Of a stretch of 64,000 bases of DNA, positions 34,640-45,444 are shown one piece after another (position 1 is the stretch's first letter; each line of letters begins with the position of its first letter). The position numbers were made by a program, and so were the translations under genes. The stretch is taken from the NCBI GenBank assembly GCA_026120185.1, contig JANUWF010002125.1:620001-684000 (forward strand), in the 5' to 3' direction. The notes below the pieces were generated by a model. The model was not told the origin of the DNA, made no database searches, and worked only from the letters and a program-made list of their open reading frames with translations. Origin of the DNA: Voacanga thouarsii (Eukaryota > Streptophyta > Magnoliopsida > Gentianales > Apocynaceae).

Positions 34640-35086
34640 CTCAGATCAAACTTCTTCCCAGTCCAGAGCATAGACCTTAACCTTTACTTGTGGTTTTGAC
34701 CTCCTCCTCCAGTCATCCTAACAGTAGCACCTTTGTGCCAATTGGTTGAGTTCCCAATCCTTCGCGATTTGGAATAGCTATTTCTCAGGAGTGCAGGGTC
34801 TCCATAGTTAAAGCATCTCCTAGGTGCTCCCTTCGACCAATAGTCCTTCTCCACATGGCCACATTTTCCATAATTCCAGTAAATGGGAGCAATTTTTATA
34901 GGGCCTGTTGCAATCATCCGTGGCTGCTTCCCTTTATTTTCCTACTGCATCAGACCAGTGGGTTGCTTATTGACTTGAGGTCTTACTAGTTGGCGATTCG
35001 ATTAGAAGGGTTGGTTCATCTGTCGATAACTATCCTCGTTCTCGGTCTGAGTTGCCACATCCACCGCGATAGTATAAGTTGTTGGG
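34640..35086 (-). pseudogene. Gypsy gag C-terminus with two decayed zinc knuckles
   Basis: The frame from 34917 down reads YWNYGKCGHVEKDY, then CFNYGDPALLRNSY. These are two CCHC-knuckle positions (C-X2-C-X4-H-X4-C) in which five of six cysteines are now tyrosine and the second His is Leu. Gag would bind the element's RNA through these knuckles. Cys to Tyr needs only G to A on the coding strand, which is deamination of C on the other strand. Upstream gag (above 34917) is frameshifted and stops at the LTR start of array 2. Confidence 0.8.
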
Positions 35087-36983
35087 TGATGGGGCCTAAA
35101 TTGTCATATATTTTCCTAGTTATTTGAGTATATTTTATGATATTTTTAATACAATAACTAGCATATTCTTTCCTATTTGATATTTTACTTATAAAAATAT
35201 TTTCCTATGATTTTATGCAAAAATAGGTGAATTTAGAGGAAAATTGGAAATGTTACAGTTCATGCCCGGAACTAGGCCAAAAAGACAGACTTGGCACCAG
35301 TCCTAGTCCTGAGACAAAACAGAGCAAAGCAGGAAAAAAAAGGAATCCAAGGAATTTGAAACCAAAATTAGAAAAAAAAAAAGTGGAAATAGCAAAAGCC
35401 ATCCTGGGAAGAATTCAATGAAACCTCACAAGGTTCCAAGAAGTGAAGCCGCGGCTTGGTTAGCCATTGCTCAACAAGAGGATAAAATACAAGAAAGCAA
35501 CGGACGCAGACACTGTAGAAGGAAACAAACAAAAGCTAAAAAGAAAAGTGAATGTCCTTGCGAGGATGTTGAAATCCTTTGGATGATGCAAGAAAGGAAA
35601 TTTTGGTTAGCTTAGACTCATGCTCGGCTCAGCAGCTTCAATGACTTGGTGGCCTCGGCAGCTCGGTAGAAAAGAAGAATGGGCTCGGATGAGCCGATTT
35701 CAAAAAGAAAAGCAATTTTGGTGGCTTCATGGCTCGGGCAAGTCTACAACAAGATGAAAGAAATGGAAAATGGCTCGATGGCTTGGGACTTGTGAATTCG
35801 GCTCGTGTGAGCCGAATTCAATAGAAAAGGAAACGGTTGCAAAAACACTAAGGCGGTGGATTTTGTGAATAATTTTAGAAGCCTAATAGGAAACTACTTA
35901 TTTTGTATTTTGAGTTTTTAGGAAATTCGTGAGCCTATAAATAAGGCAATTTACATAGGAAAAAAGTGTGCACAATGTGGATCATTAGAAAAATATTTTA
36001 GAGTGTACCACTATTAATATTTTCTCTAGAGAAATTACTCAAGGAGGATGGATTTTGGGAGGAATTTTCAATGGAAATTGAAAATCTGGTCTATGTGTAT
36101 TTATCTTTTTCCTTTATTTTTTTTCTTGAACAATGATGAGTTTAATTCTATAATTGTATTTAGATATTATTCTGGGAAATATGATGTTGAATTAATTTTA
36201 TTTTTTGATCAATTGAATATTTTTCTTAGCATTTGATTACTTGATTTTATTTGATAGGTTGATGGAATTAAATCTATATCTAATGGACTTGGGAAACGAT
36301 GTTAGATTAAGTTTACTTTAATCAATTCTATGTCTTTGTGATCTTAACTGGATTGGGAAAAAAAAGGCTGAGAAATGAACCTAAGTAATCAAATATTTGT
36401 TAATTTTTCATAGAGGATAGAGGTATTGGCTAATTTCCTGTTTATTATCATCTACAGTATAGTGATAATTTATGAGGAATTAAGTTTGACTCATCATTCG
36501 GATGTTTTAGTGCAATTGGGAAATTTGCTAATTTAGTCAACAGATAGTGGTTTCACGGATTGGGAAAGAAGTGCAATCTATATAAGAGGATTCAAGACTT
36601 GGGAAACAATTGAATTGTACTTTGTATTCCTTCATGTTGCTAAGAAAATAATTGGTTATGATAAGTATTAGATGATTCATCTCATGTGTTTGAGAATAAC
36701 TACCTAATTACAGGTTTTTCTCTCCGCGAGTTATATATATTTTATTTTTACTTTTAATTTTATTTGGATGTCTTTATAACTTTATTAGCTCGGTAAAACA
36801 ATAATGAAAAGTTTTTAGTGTGTATTTGTTCCTTTTATGATCTATACTCGTTAATTCCCATACTATGCTTGCGATAGGTATACTTGCTCGTATGTGTAAT
36901 GTGGAATTAATGCTTTAATTAAAACTTGGCTAAGTGATGGATTTTAATTTAATAATTTTTATAAAACCAAAATTTACGTATTA
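35087..36983 (+). repeat. LTR 1 of array 2
   Basis: 1897 bp, TGATGGGGCCTAAATTG to AATTTACGTATTA. Left flank TTGGG (35082-35086), in the Gypsy gag. Contains GGCTCGG/GAGCCGA-rich text at 35620-35820 that is also in LTRs 2 and 3. Confidence 0.9.
35933..35946 (+). promoter_or_regulatory. TATA box of LTR 1
   Basis: GCCTATAAATAAGG in the middle of the LTR. The same box is in LTR 3 (55613 onward) and as CCTATAAATTCC in LTR 2 (50411), each after the conserved GGAAATTCGTGA. Confidence 0.65.
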
Positions 36984-36989
36984 AGTTTT

Positions 36990-37009
36990 TGGCACCATTT
37001 CCATGGAAT
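36990..37009 (+). other. Primer binding site, tRNA-Asp type
   Basis: TGGCACCATTTCCATGGAAT; the counterpart after LTR 2 is closer to consensus (51441). Confidence 0.75.
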
Positions 37010-38187
37010 AATAACATGAAAGCTTTGATTTCATTGATTTAGCCATGTAAATATGTAAATAGGTAGATGCATGTTAATAATTACTAACTTATTTTTGTAT
37101 GTTTGTATATATTGTATATTTAGCTATTTAATTTTACTAACTCCATGTTAATGTGAAATAACAGTATTAATTGTATTCGACTATTTGACGATTTTACATT
37201 AATAATTTTGATTCAATACTAACTCTTTTTATTTTTAGGTTTGGACTCTTGATTACATTACACCAGACAAACACGATATTTTTGGACGAATTATTATTAT
37301 TATTTTTTATTTTTAGTTTTATTCTAAGATTCAATTTATGCATTCTTAATTTAAATGTACTGTGTTCATGCATTCATTTAGGATAGTTTTATGTATTTTT
37401 ATGGGGAAAAAAAAAAGAAGAAAACGAAAAAAAAAGAAAAGAAAAACACAAAACAATTTTTAATCGAAAAAAGGTGGGGGGGGGGAAGCTTTGTCCGAGC
37501 CTTTCCCCACCCCATTTTACCTTCCTTTTTCTTCACTTTTTCAGTTTCTTTTCTTCTTCTTTTTCCTTTTTACCCTTTTTGTTATCTTGCTCAGACTTTT
37601 GTTTTTGTCCTTTACTTCTATCTTCTTTTTATTCCCTTTTTTTCGGCTTTTACTTTTCTTGTTTGTCCCGTGAAGCAACCGACACCTCCCTCTCCTTTTG
37701 ATTTGTATTCTTTGTTTCTTCATCTTCTATCTTTTTCTTCTATTTCTCTTTCTATCTTTGATTTCTCCATCCCCATTCCTCCAGACAATTGCACTCTATG
37801 TTCTTCACCATTTCCCTTCTTCTACTTTCCTTATTCTGCACACTACTCTCCTTCTTGTATGGATTATCCCTCCACAATTCAAAATTTTAAAGCTCACACA
37901 TTAGGGAATACATTGGTGCAAAACTCTCTTTACATTAAGGTAGGTTTTATCCTCTAGAATTTCTTAGCATTTTTTATACTCATTTTTATGAAAAAATTTA
38001 CTAAATTTGGAAATATATTTGTTGAGTTTCTTTGGTGGTAGAAAATGCACAGAATGCGTTGTGAGTATTATGATTGCATCTAAAGTTGTCTATGTATTGT
38101 TCTGAAAATTTTGCACATATGGTAATTTTGGATAAGTGGTGAGCATACTTGTGATATTTTGTTGTGTTGATTGAAGTTGATGGAATT
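37010..38187 (+). other. Leader of the first internal region, with a pyrimidine-rich tract
   Basis: It contains CTTTTTATTTTTAGGTTTGG (about 37225), a purine block, and then a long T/C-rich tract at 37500-37860. An AAGGTAGGTTTTATCC string, which looks like a splice donor, lies at about 37937. All these recur in order at 51461-52620. A 188-residue open frame here reads as Phe/Leu/Ser translation of the T/C tract and is not conserved as a protein. Confidence 0.6.
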
Positions 38188-38192
38188 GTTGT

Positions 38193-39702
38193 TGATGCGT
38201 ATTTATTTGGGTATAAAAATCATATAAAAATAAGCACAATCCCAATCAAGTTTAAATTAAAACGTTAACCCCAAATTAAACATATGAGCAAGCATACTCA
38301 TCATTAACATAGCATAAGGTTCAAACGAGTATCGATCCTACAGGAACAAGTATGCATTAATCACTTTTTTTTCATTATTTAATCGACTCAATAATGTGAA
38401 AAAGAAATAAAAAGGGAAAATAAAAGAATATATAATTGTCAATGATGGAGAATTATGTAATTTAAACCATTATTCTGACAAACATAATCTTAAAGTACCT
38501 AATCATTATCATAATTAATTGTTCTCTTGGCATCATGAAGCATTAAAGTAGATTCACTTCTTTGGTCAATCCATAAAATCACTATCTTCTAGATAAATTA
38601 GCATTACTTGGTCTCTTCTCAACTAATTCACCCAAAAGATGCATTAAATACAATCATTGATTAAATTTCTTTGGTCTCGGCAAACTTAACACCTGAAATT
38701 AATCAATAAATCTTTGTTCCCGGCAGACATCAATTAACCTTTAATTACCAGTTCTCATCAATTAACCCATCTTGGTCCAGTAAGTTAATCAACAACGAAT
38801 ATGAAACTAATGAATTGCAACCACCATCAACCCTCTTGGTCCAGTATGTTAATGGAAATGAACAACCAACTAATCTCGTAATAAGCACAAGTAATTAAAT
38901 ACCAAGAAGAGCAACCAATTAATCAAAAAATCAAAGTAACCATAAAAATCATGAATACCCAAAACAATGTCAAATTACACTAAAACAATTAACAAATCAT
39001 TGTTCAAGAAAAAGAAAACAAAGTAAAAGAAAGACCTTATAGACAAGCCTTCTTCTTCTTCCTTAGAAGACCTTCTTGCACAATCCTCCTTGATTTGGCA
39101 GAATTTCTCCTTGATTTGAGTGATTTTCTGTTATGATCTATGAATTCCCCCTTTTCTTTTGTGTTTTTCCTTTATTTATAGGCTTTCCAAGTGCCTAAAT
39201 TTGTTGGTGTAGGGTTTTTGGCCGACTAGAAGTAGGAAGATACTAAAACTCTGCAAATTACCAAAAATTATGTACAAAAATCGAGGCAACGCCTTAATAT
39301 CGGGGCACAGTGGCGCCGTCTATAGCCTTACAGCCGACACCGATTGTGATCTATTTCTCTTGTCCATTTGCTGATTTTTCTTAATTTTTGTGCCTTTCTT
39401 TCAAAAGTATAGCTGGCACCGGTTCGGTTCTGTTCTGGACATTTCACTAATTTTTCTACTGCCTCGAAGTTTGTGCCAACAGTACACGGCCGGCGTCGGT
39501 TCCTTTGCCTTGTCCGGCACCGTCTCTATTCTATTTTGGGACGTTTTGTCTTATTTTACCCCTAAAATCTAAAATATTGCACAAAATACATTTCCAGTGG
39601 TAAATTCTCAAATATGAAGGAATATGACTAGTTATTGAACAAAATACATCACAAAATTGTCTCGAATAACTAGAAAAATTATGACTAATTTAAGCCCTAT
39701 CA
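38193..39702 (-). repeat. 3' LTR of the gag-plus-ORF element (1510 bp)
   Basis: Minus strand TGATAGGGCTTAAATTAGTC to ATAAATACGCATCA. It is 153 bp longer than the 5' LTR, which lacks a GC-rich block present here at about 39380-39530. A minus-strand TATA box (CCTATAAATAAAG) lies at about 39171-39183. Confidence 0.9.
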
Positions 39703-39718
39703 ATTCCCCCACACTTAG
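39703..39718 (-). other. Polypurine tract of the gag-plus-ORF element
   Basis: The minus strand CTAAGTGTGGGGGAAT abuts the 3' LTR, preceded by TTGAGGACAAGCAAAG. Confidence 0.9.
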
Positions 39719-41527
39719 CTCTTTGCTTGTCCTCAAGCAAAGTATCAAAGACAAGTAGGAAAAACACAAGTGTTGATAAAATCACTCGCTCTATTTCAAA
39801 AAAGTATTCTAGTGCTTTCTTCATTTAAGACAATAAAACACATGATACTACATCCTTCGTAACAAATGAAAGACTTGTGTAAGCGAATAGTGACTAGTTG
39901 AACCATCCTAATACTTAACATTATTCTCAAACCATTGGAAAGAATTTAGTTCAAAAAGAATATGCATTCTAATGGCTTACTTTTCATACACTCCACTAAT
40001 CCGAGATATAACATGATTCTACTTAGGTCAAGTAGGACTTTTAAGCTTGTAATGTAAGGCTTGTAATGTAGCTTCCAAACAAAGGATATAGGAAAATCAA
40101 ATATCAAAGAAGATGAGAGTTCGCAAGAAAAGGATAAACACAATGTTTCAAAAATTCCAAACTCTTCTTACTCTCCTATTTCAAAATCAATCAAAACCCA
40201 TAACCTTGTGTAGCAATTACAGTACGATTCAAGCAAATCCTGCATTTTCATCAATCATTCTCAACTCATCACTACTTTTTTTTTTTAACAAGATCATTCA
40301 AACATTTCAACAATGGTGCCAAGAACTTGATGTGAACTCAAGTTTTTTAGAAATACTTACAGATCAACCACCATTCTTCTTGTGATCTTTCTTTTCATTC
40401 TCTTTCAATTTTTCTTTCTTTTTCCTCTTTTTTTTTTTTCAAATGCTGCTGTTGTTTCTTTCTCAGTTTTTCTCTTTCCATATTTTCTATCAGCTTTTTG
40501 TTTTCTTTTTGCTTTCAATCTTTCGTTTTCTTTTTCTTCTCTTTCTTTTCTCCTTTCTCAACTCAACATAGCTATTGATGCATGACTAAAAGTTACAAGT
40601 CATGATCTTTCCACAAGTATTCTCTCTCAACATTCTCCTACATGTACTTTTATCCATCAAGAGCAATCAAAGATTTGGAAGAATTATTCAAACTCTTAGC
40701 AAAAAGTAATGGAAAAAGTATGATAACGGGTTTTAAGAAAGAAATTTACTATTTAGGCTCAAAATAGGCACTAAGGATAATATAAAAATCGGTAGGCTTG
40801 AAAACCTCAAACTATCCAAAGAAGGCCTATTAACGTCATCCCTAAGTTAAATCATAAATGTCTTTCTTACTTCGCCTCGAGAGGTGTTCAAGTAAGTTCT
40901 AGAATGCTCAATGAATTTTAGTGGAAAAACAAGTTTAAGAACAATGTAAAGCATTTGATCAAGAACTACTTAGTCCAAGTACATGTAAAAAGTCATGCAT
41001 AAGCCATAAATGATATAGAACATATACGCTATGATCTATCACAAAAACATGTATTAAAAATACCTCTTGAAATCTCAAAGAAAATAAAAAAAAAATTGAA
41101 AAACTTTTCTCTCAAACAAGGATCCAAAGAAGAATTTCAAGAAGATTATAGGAGAAAGAAGAATAGAAGAATTTTAAATCTAACCATTCCCCACACTTAA
41201 ACTAGACATTGTCCTCAATGGCCAAATAAATAGAACAAGGAATTAAATGCCATGGGACCAAAAATAAAGGGGAAAAGATAAGAATGAAATTACTTCCATT
41301 CATTGTGCATGCTTCTGTATAAAAGTTAAGTTCCTGGAGAAGGAGACATTGGCAAAGTACCTAAAAAGAAAAATACAAAAGAGCACAGCAAAGCATAAAA
41401 CTAGAAAATAGAAATAAATAAAAATAAAAGAAAGAAAATTACACCTCCAAAATAAAATGACATGAAAATATAAAGGAAAAAGAACAAAAAGAGAGTGACA
41501 AGTAGGGACATATGTAGAACAAGCATC
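39719..41527 (-). other. 3' untranslated region of the gag-plus-ORF element
   Basis: No coding frame. A T/C-rich tract on the plus strand lies at 40385-40560. A second purine-tract-like motif, CATTGAGGACAATGTCTAG then TTTAAGTGTGGGGAATGG on the minus strand, lies at 41183-41223, about 1.48 kb from the LTR. Confidence 0.65.
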
Positions 41528-42724
41528 TCAATCTGCTCCAACATCATCATCAGGTGCGGACGTGCCCTCACCACCATGTTGTCCCGAAAATTGCTGCATC
41601 CACTCTGCCCATTGCTGTTCCATAGTAGCTTACCTCTAGGTAATGTTGTCGATGGAGCCTTGCATGTGTAGTAGCATCTCTGTCTACTGGGCTAACTGTC
41701 CCAACACTGCAGTCTCAAAGTCAGTCCTGGATTGGGACTGGGAACTACTAGCTCTGGCTCGCAATGATGGTGGTGGGTTCTCCTCCTCTGTAGGTGATGG
41801 CCTAACCTGACCGGGATACCTGACCTCCTAGGGTGTTAACCACTTCTTTAACTCTTGGTTATACTCTTACCTACAGCTCATTAGGGTGTGCTCCATAACC
41901 ATATCATGCTCAGTGGTAGTTTCAATCAATTCTCCCTTAGTGCTAATACCAAAGTCTCTCAAAATCATCATTATGACTAAAGGGAAGACGAAGGCTTTAG
42001 TAGAAAGGCGGTGATGAACCACATCCCTAATTGATTGTATAACTAATGGAGCAAGAGGGATAAGTTGGGTGGTCATCATCCTATGCAAGATACATGTATC
42101 AATAAGGCGTGTTTCGTTGAAACCGCTGGCACGGGGTACAATATTGAACCCAAACATGTATACTAGAGCCCTATAGTTTGTAGCAAGATCATTGTTCGAA
42201 TAAAAGGTGTTGGCTTGGAAAGTATTGTGCTTGTGCAACCCTAGAATGGCTCTAGTTCCACTGGCATCCCAATTAGGGTCAGAAAGGATCTGTTGATTAT
42301 TAGAATCTATCCCTTGCCAAGTATCATCATCATAGACTTGGAGGAGAGTAGCTAAGTGATTTTGTGTGACGATAATGGGGATTCCCTTTACCCTTGTCTC
42401 TATGTGGGGCAGGTGTTTATTACCCTTGTCAACCATGTTGGCATAGAATTCTTTAATGAGTGTTGGGCAATAATTCCCGATTAGCTATACAATAGGTCCC
42501 CACCCTAGCCATCTAAACATCATTCCAAGTTTGAGGGCACGATCTAGGGTTGGTGCGAATGTACACTCCACAATAATCTTGTTGGAAGCTCTCTGATTAT
42601 ACTACTCCTCACATGATAGATCTATGAACTCAGTTGGTCTAAGAAACAAGGGATCTATAGATGAAGAGGTTAAGGAAGAGGAAGCTCTCGCCCTTTTGGA
42701 AGGTTGACCCCGTGCTCTAGACAT
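41528..42724 (-). pseudogene. Plant-transposon ORF (Transposase_32-like), 398 codons with several stops
   Basis: The ATG at 42724 (MSRARGQPSKRARASSS) starts one frame that reaches a TGA at 41528-41530 without frameshift but with several internal stops. The first 25 residues are Arg/Ser-rich and may be a nuclear signal. The diagnostic NYCPTLIKEFYANM motif is at about residues 85-98, followed by PIIVTQNHLATLL, YRALVYMFGFNIVPRAS and STKAFVFPLVIMMIL. The C-terminal part is Pro/Ser-rich, then Gln/acidic (FSGQHGGEGTSAPDDD). This is the kind of protein annotated as putative plant transposon protein in LTR-element-rich plant DNA; its function is not known to me. It lies downstream of gag in the place where pol would be expected. 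The plus-strand ORF at 46939-48233 is a relative. Confidence 0.75.
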
Positions 42725-43812
42725 GGTGTCAAGTAATTAGTGGTGAAAATAAGAGGATAAAACGAATGAGCTTAAGGATTTTAGAAAGGTTGTATCTCCC
42801 CTGTTCAAACACAATACACGATGCTCACTCAACCCTCAACCAGCTCACAATAATAATTCCTAAACTCCTTTAAAGTATGTCACACACCCAACAATAACCA
42901 ATTCAATTCTTTCAATCAATTCAACACAACCTGCAGGATTACATAGAAATCTCACTGTAAAGCATAAATGTGTTGAACAAACCCAATGCATTAGAATGTG
43001 CAAACATTATCATGTAAATGAAGGCATCATCATGGCATTGGAGGGATCAAGTGCAAAATAATGCAAGGCCAATGTGCATCATAATAGCCATAATCCTACC
43101 CTTGAGCATATGCATAAACTCCCTAATAATCATGTGAATGAATCAAATACTTAAGAATCATTAACTCATAATATATCCGAAGTCATGAAGCCCAAGATTT
43201 AATTTACAATGCCAGAGAACATTACATATCCCAATTTTCGGCTAAAAATATACTCAAAAATTAAAAAAATTCATCTACAACATTTTAACCATGGGAATTC
43301 AATAAAAATCATACATTTGTGCTCTCTTATGCATGGGCAAGCAAAAGATGCAATCGTTTTCCAAAAATCCAAGCTCTTTGCATGCAGATTAAAGATTGGG
43401 TTTTTGTGAAAAATGAAAGGTTTAGAGAATTTTGAACCGTAAAACCAATAAAGAAGGATAGATTGGTGTTTTAAAAGTATTTGGGAGGTGAAAAATCAAA
43501 TCTTGAAAGGTTTGGAAGGTGAAGCCGGTGCCGGTTAGAGAATATTTGAGAGGGAGTTGGAGAGTTTGAAAGAAAAAAGTGGCCAAAATGGCCTATTTGG
43601 AGTGGGATGCCTAATAGGAACTAGTGCCATTACATTCTGTCCGGGCTTCGAATTTTTTTATTTTTATTTTTTAATCAAAATAAAAATGATAAACACGCAA
43701 TAATGATGAATAATGCAGTTTAATTCATGAAGAAATAATAAAATAAAATAAAACAAAACGACAAAAATAAAAATTGTTCCAAATCATAAAAACTGAAAGC
43801 AAAAAAATGACT
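42725..43812 (-). other. Spacer between gag and plant-transposon ORF
   Basis: AT-rich, no recognisable domain on either strand. Gag breaks off at its left border before the LRSGK-type motif and protease that follow in Athila polyproteins, so pol may have been lost here. Confidence 0.5.
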
Positions 43813-45079
43813 TCAATGTTTTCCACGGCCATGATCCCGTGGATTTTCCTCAGTGTTTCCTGGCAATGCCCCCACTTGATGATCCCCAAGTAGCTTAGCA
43901 AGTTGGCCAATTTGGTTCTCTAAGTTGCGCATGAAAGCCTCTAAGTTCCTTGTTGTTGCATCAGCCCCTTGGAACTTAGTCTCCGTTGTACTTACCAATT
44001 GGCCAATCAAGTCCTCCAATGGTGGCTTAGAAGGTGCTGAATTGTTGTTCAAAGGGGGTTAGTTCCTTTGATTACCTCCAAAGTTAAAAGAACCTTGCCT
44101 AGGTTGGTTTTCGTTGCTCCAAGAGAAGTTAGGGTGATTTCTCCATACAGGATTGTAAGTAGAGCTATAAGGGTTGTTACCTAGACGGATATTACCTACA
44201 AAGGTGGCTTTGTTTTGTCGTTTCTTGGAGTGAACCCATTTTTTGGCACAAATGGTTTGGGTGCCCTTCTCTACAGAAATCACAATTCCTATTTACCACT
44301 TGGCATTGAGGCATCACCATTTATTCTATCTTTTAAGTCAACGCTTCCACCATAGCCTCCAAAGCCTCCACAACATCCACTTTGTGCACTCCTTGCACAC
44401 GAGCTTTTGACCTTGCAATTTTCCAAGAATAGTTATTAGAAGCTAAATTTTCATTGAGATCGAATACCTATTCCAGGGTCTTATGATTGATGGAACCCCC
44501 TGCAGAAGAGTCCACCACTGGGCGTGTTGCGAACGTCAGGCAATTAACAAAGATAAGCATCTGCATTCCTAGCTCAAATCCGTGGTGTGGGCACTTTCTC
44601 AGCATCTCCTTAAATCTCTCCTAACTTCCATACAAGGGTTCAGAATCTAATTGTTGGAAGGTAAAAATTTCGTTTCTAAGTTTGGTTGTCCTAGTTGAAG
44701 GGAAATATTTGGTAAGAAACTTTTCAGCTACGGCATTCCAAGTCGTGATGGAACCTGTAAGTAAAGACTTTAACCAAGATTTAGCTCTATCTCTCATAGA
44801 AAAAGGAAAAAGTCTTAACTTTATGGCGTCTTCAGATACACCATTCATTTTGAAGGTATCACAGATTTCAAGGAAACTGCCTAATAAGTAGGCATTAAGG
44901 TCTTCTTCATGTAGCCCATCGAATTGGACCATGTGGATGATATTGGGCTTTATTTCGAAATTGTTTGCATCCACCCTAGGTCTGTTAAAACTTGAACCTA
45001 TGCCCGAGATTGCAAGTTTCACTAAGTCATCCATAACCCTCCTGTCGTTTCCAACATTGTTGTTTTGTGCACCGTCCAT
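43813..45079 (-). pseudogene. Athila-type gag, frameshifted
   Basis: The ATG at 45079 (MDGAQNNNVGN) opens 152 residues of clear Athila-type gag: RPRVDANNFEIKPNIIHMVQ, FDGLHEEDLNAYLLGSFLEI, KSWLKSLLTGSITTWNAVAE and FLTKYFPSTRTTKLRNEIFT. After a stop, ERFKEMLRKCPHHG continues in frame. A CX2CX3HX4C zinc finger, CDFCREGHPNHLC, is intact at 44246-44284 but in another frame. Next come NPYSSTYNPVWRNHPNFSWS, the Athila hallmark, then a coiled region (LEAFMRNLENQIGQLAKLLG) and GNTEENPRDHGRGKH at 43813. Gag forms the particle and binds RNA. At least two frameshifts and several stops break it. It ends just before the usual junction to protease. Confidence 0.9.
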
Positions 45080-45417
45080 GTCTGTGATTAAGTTCCGTTA
45101 GATAATTGATTTTGACAGTGTCCTTTCGATTTCAAGGTCAAAATCGATTATCTCGCCATTCAGATTTTTGGGTCATGTACCAAGGTCAACACCTATAGAA
45201 GATAAGAAGCAAGTTAGATAATGGAATTCATGATTAAAATAAAGTTAAAAGAAGAAAAATATAGTAAATTAAAAATAGTTAAAGTTAGCAAGTTAAATTA
45301 CGAAGGTATACATAAGATACAAAAGATGGCATCTTGTTACATAAAGAACAATTGTACATATTTATATATTTATCTATTTACGAGATTAAATCAACAAAAT
45401 CCAAGCTTTCATGATAT
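45080..45417 (-). other. Leader of the gag-plus-ORF element
   Basis: Short AT-rich leader between primer site and gag ATG; no coding signal. Confidence 0.6.
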
Positions 45418-45438
45418 TGTTCCCCGGCAACGGTACCA
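45418..45438 (-). other. Primer binding site, tRNA-Asp type
   Basis: The minus strand TGGTACCGTTGCCGGGGAAC differs from TGGCGCCGTTGCCGGGGA by two bases; best preserved primer site in the window. Confidence 0.9.
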
Positions 45439-45444
45439 AAAACA

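Larger units (their letters stand above)
28003..35086 (-). mobile_element. Chromovirus-type Gypsy element (3' LTR, pol, part of gag)
   Basis: On the minus strand the order is gag zinc knuckles (34917), protease, RT, RNase H, integrase, chromodomain remnant, purine tract and 3' LTR. This is the Gypsy order. The long LTR and the chromodomain suggest the Tekay/Del branch. It sits in the pararetrovirus fragment on its left (flank GTATT at 27998-28002). Gag is cut at 35086 by array 2; the rest of gag and the 5' LTR are not in the window. Confidence 0.85.

Noticed and set aside
37391..37957. 188-residue open frame rich in Phe, Leu and Ser
   Set aside because: It is translation of a T/C-rich leader tract; overlapping frames look alike, and the repeat at 51840-52390 does not keep the same frame.
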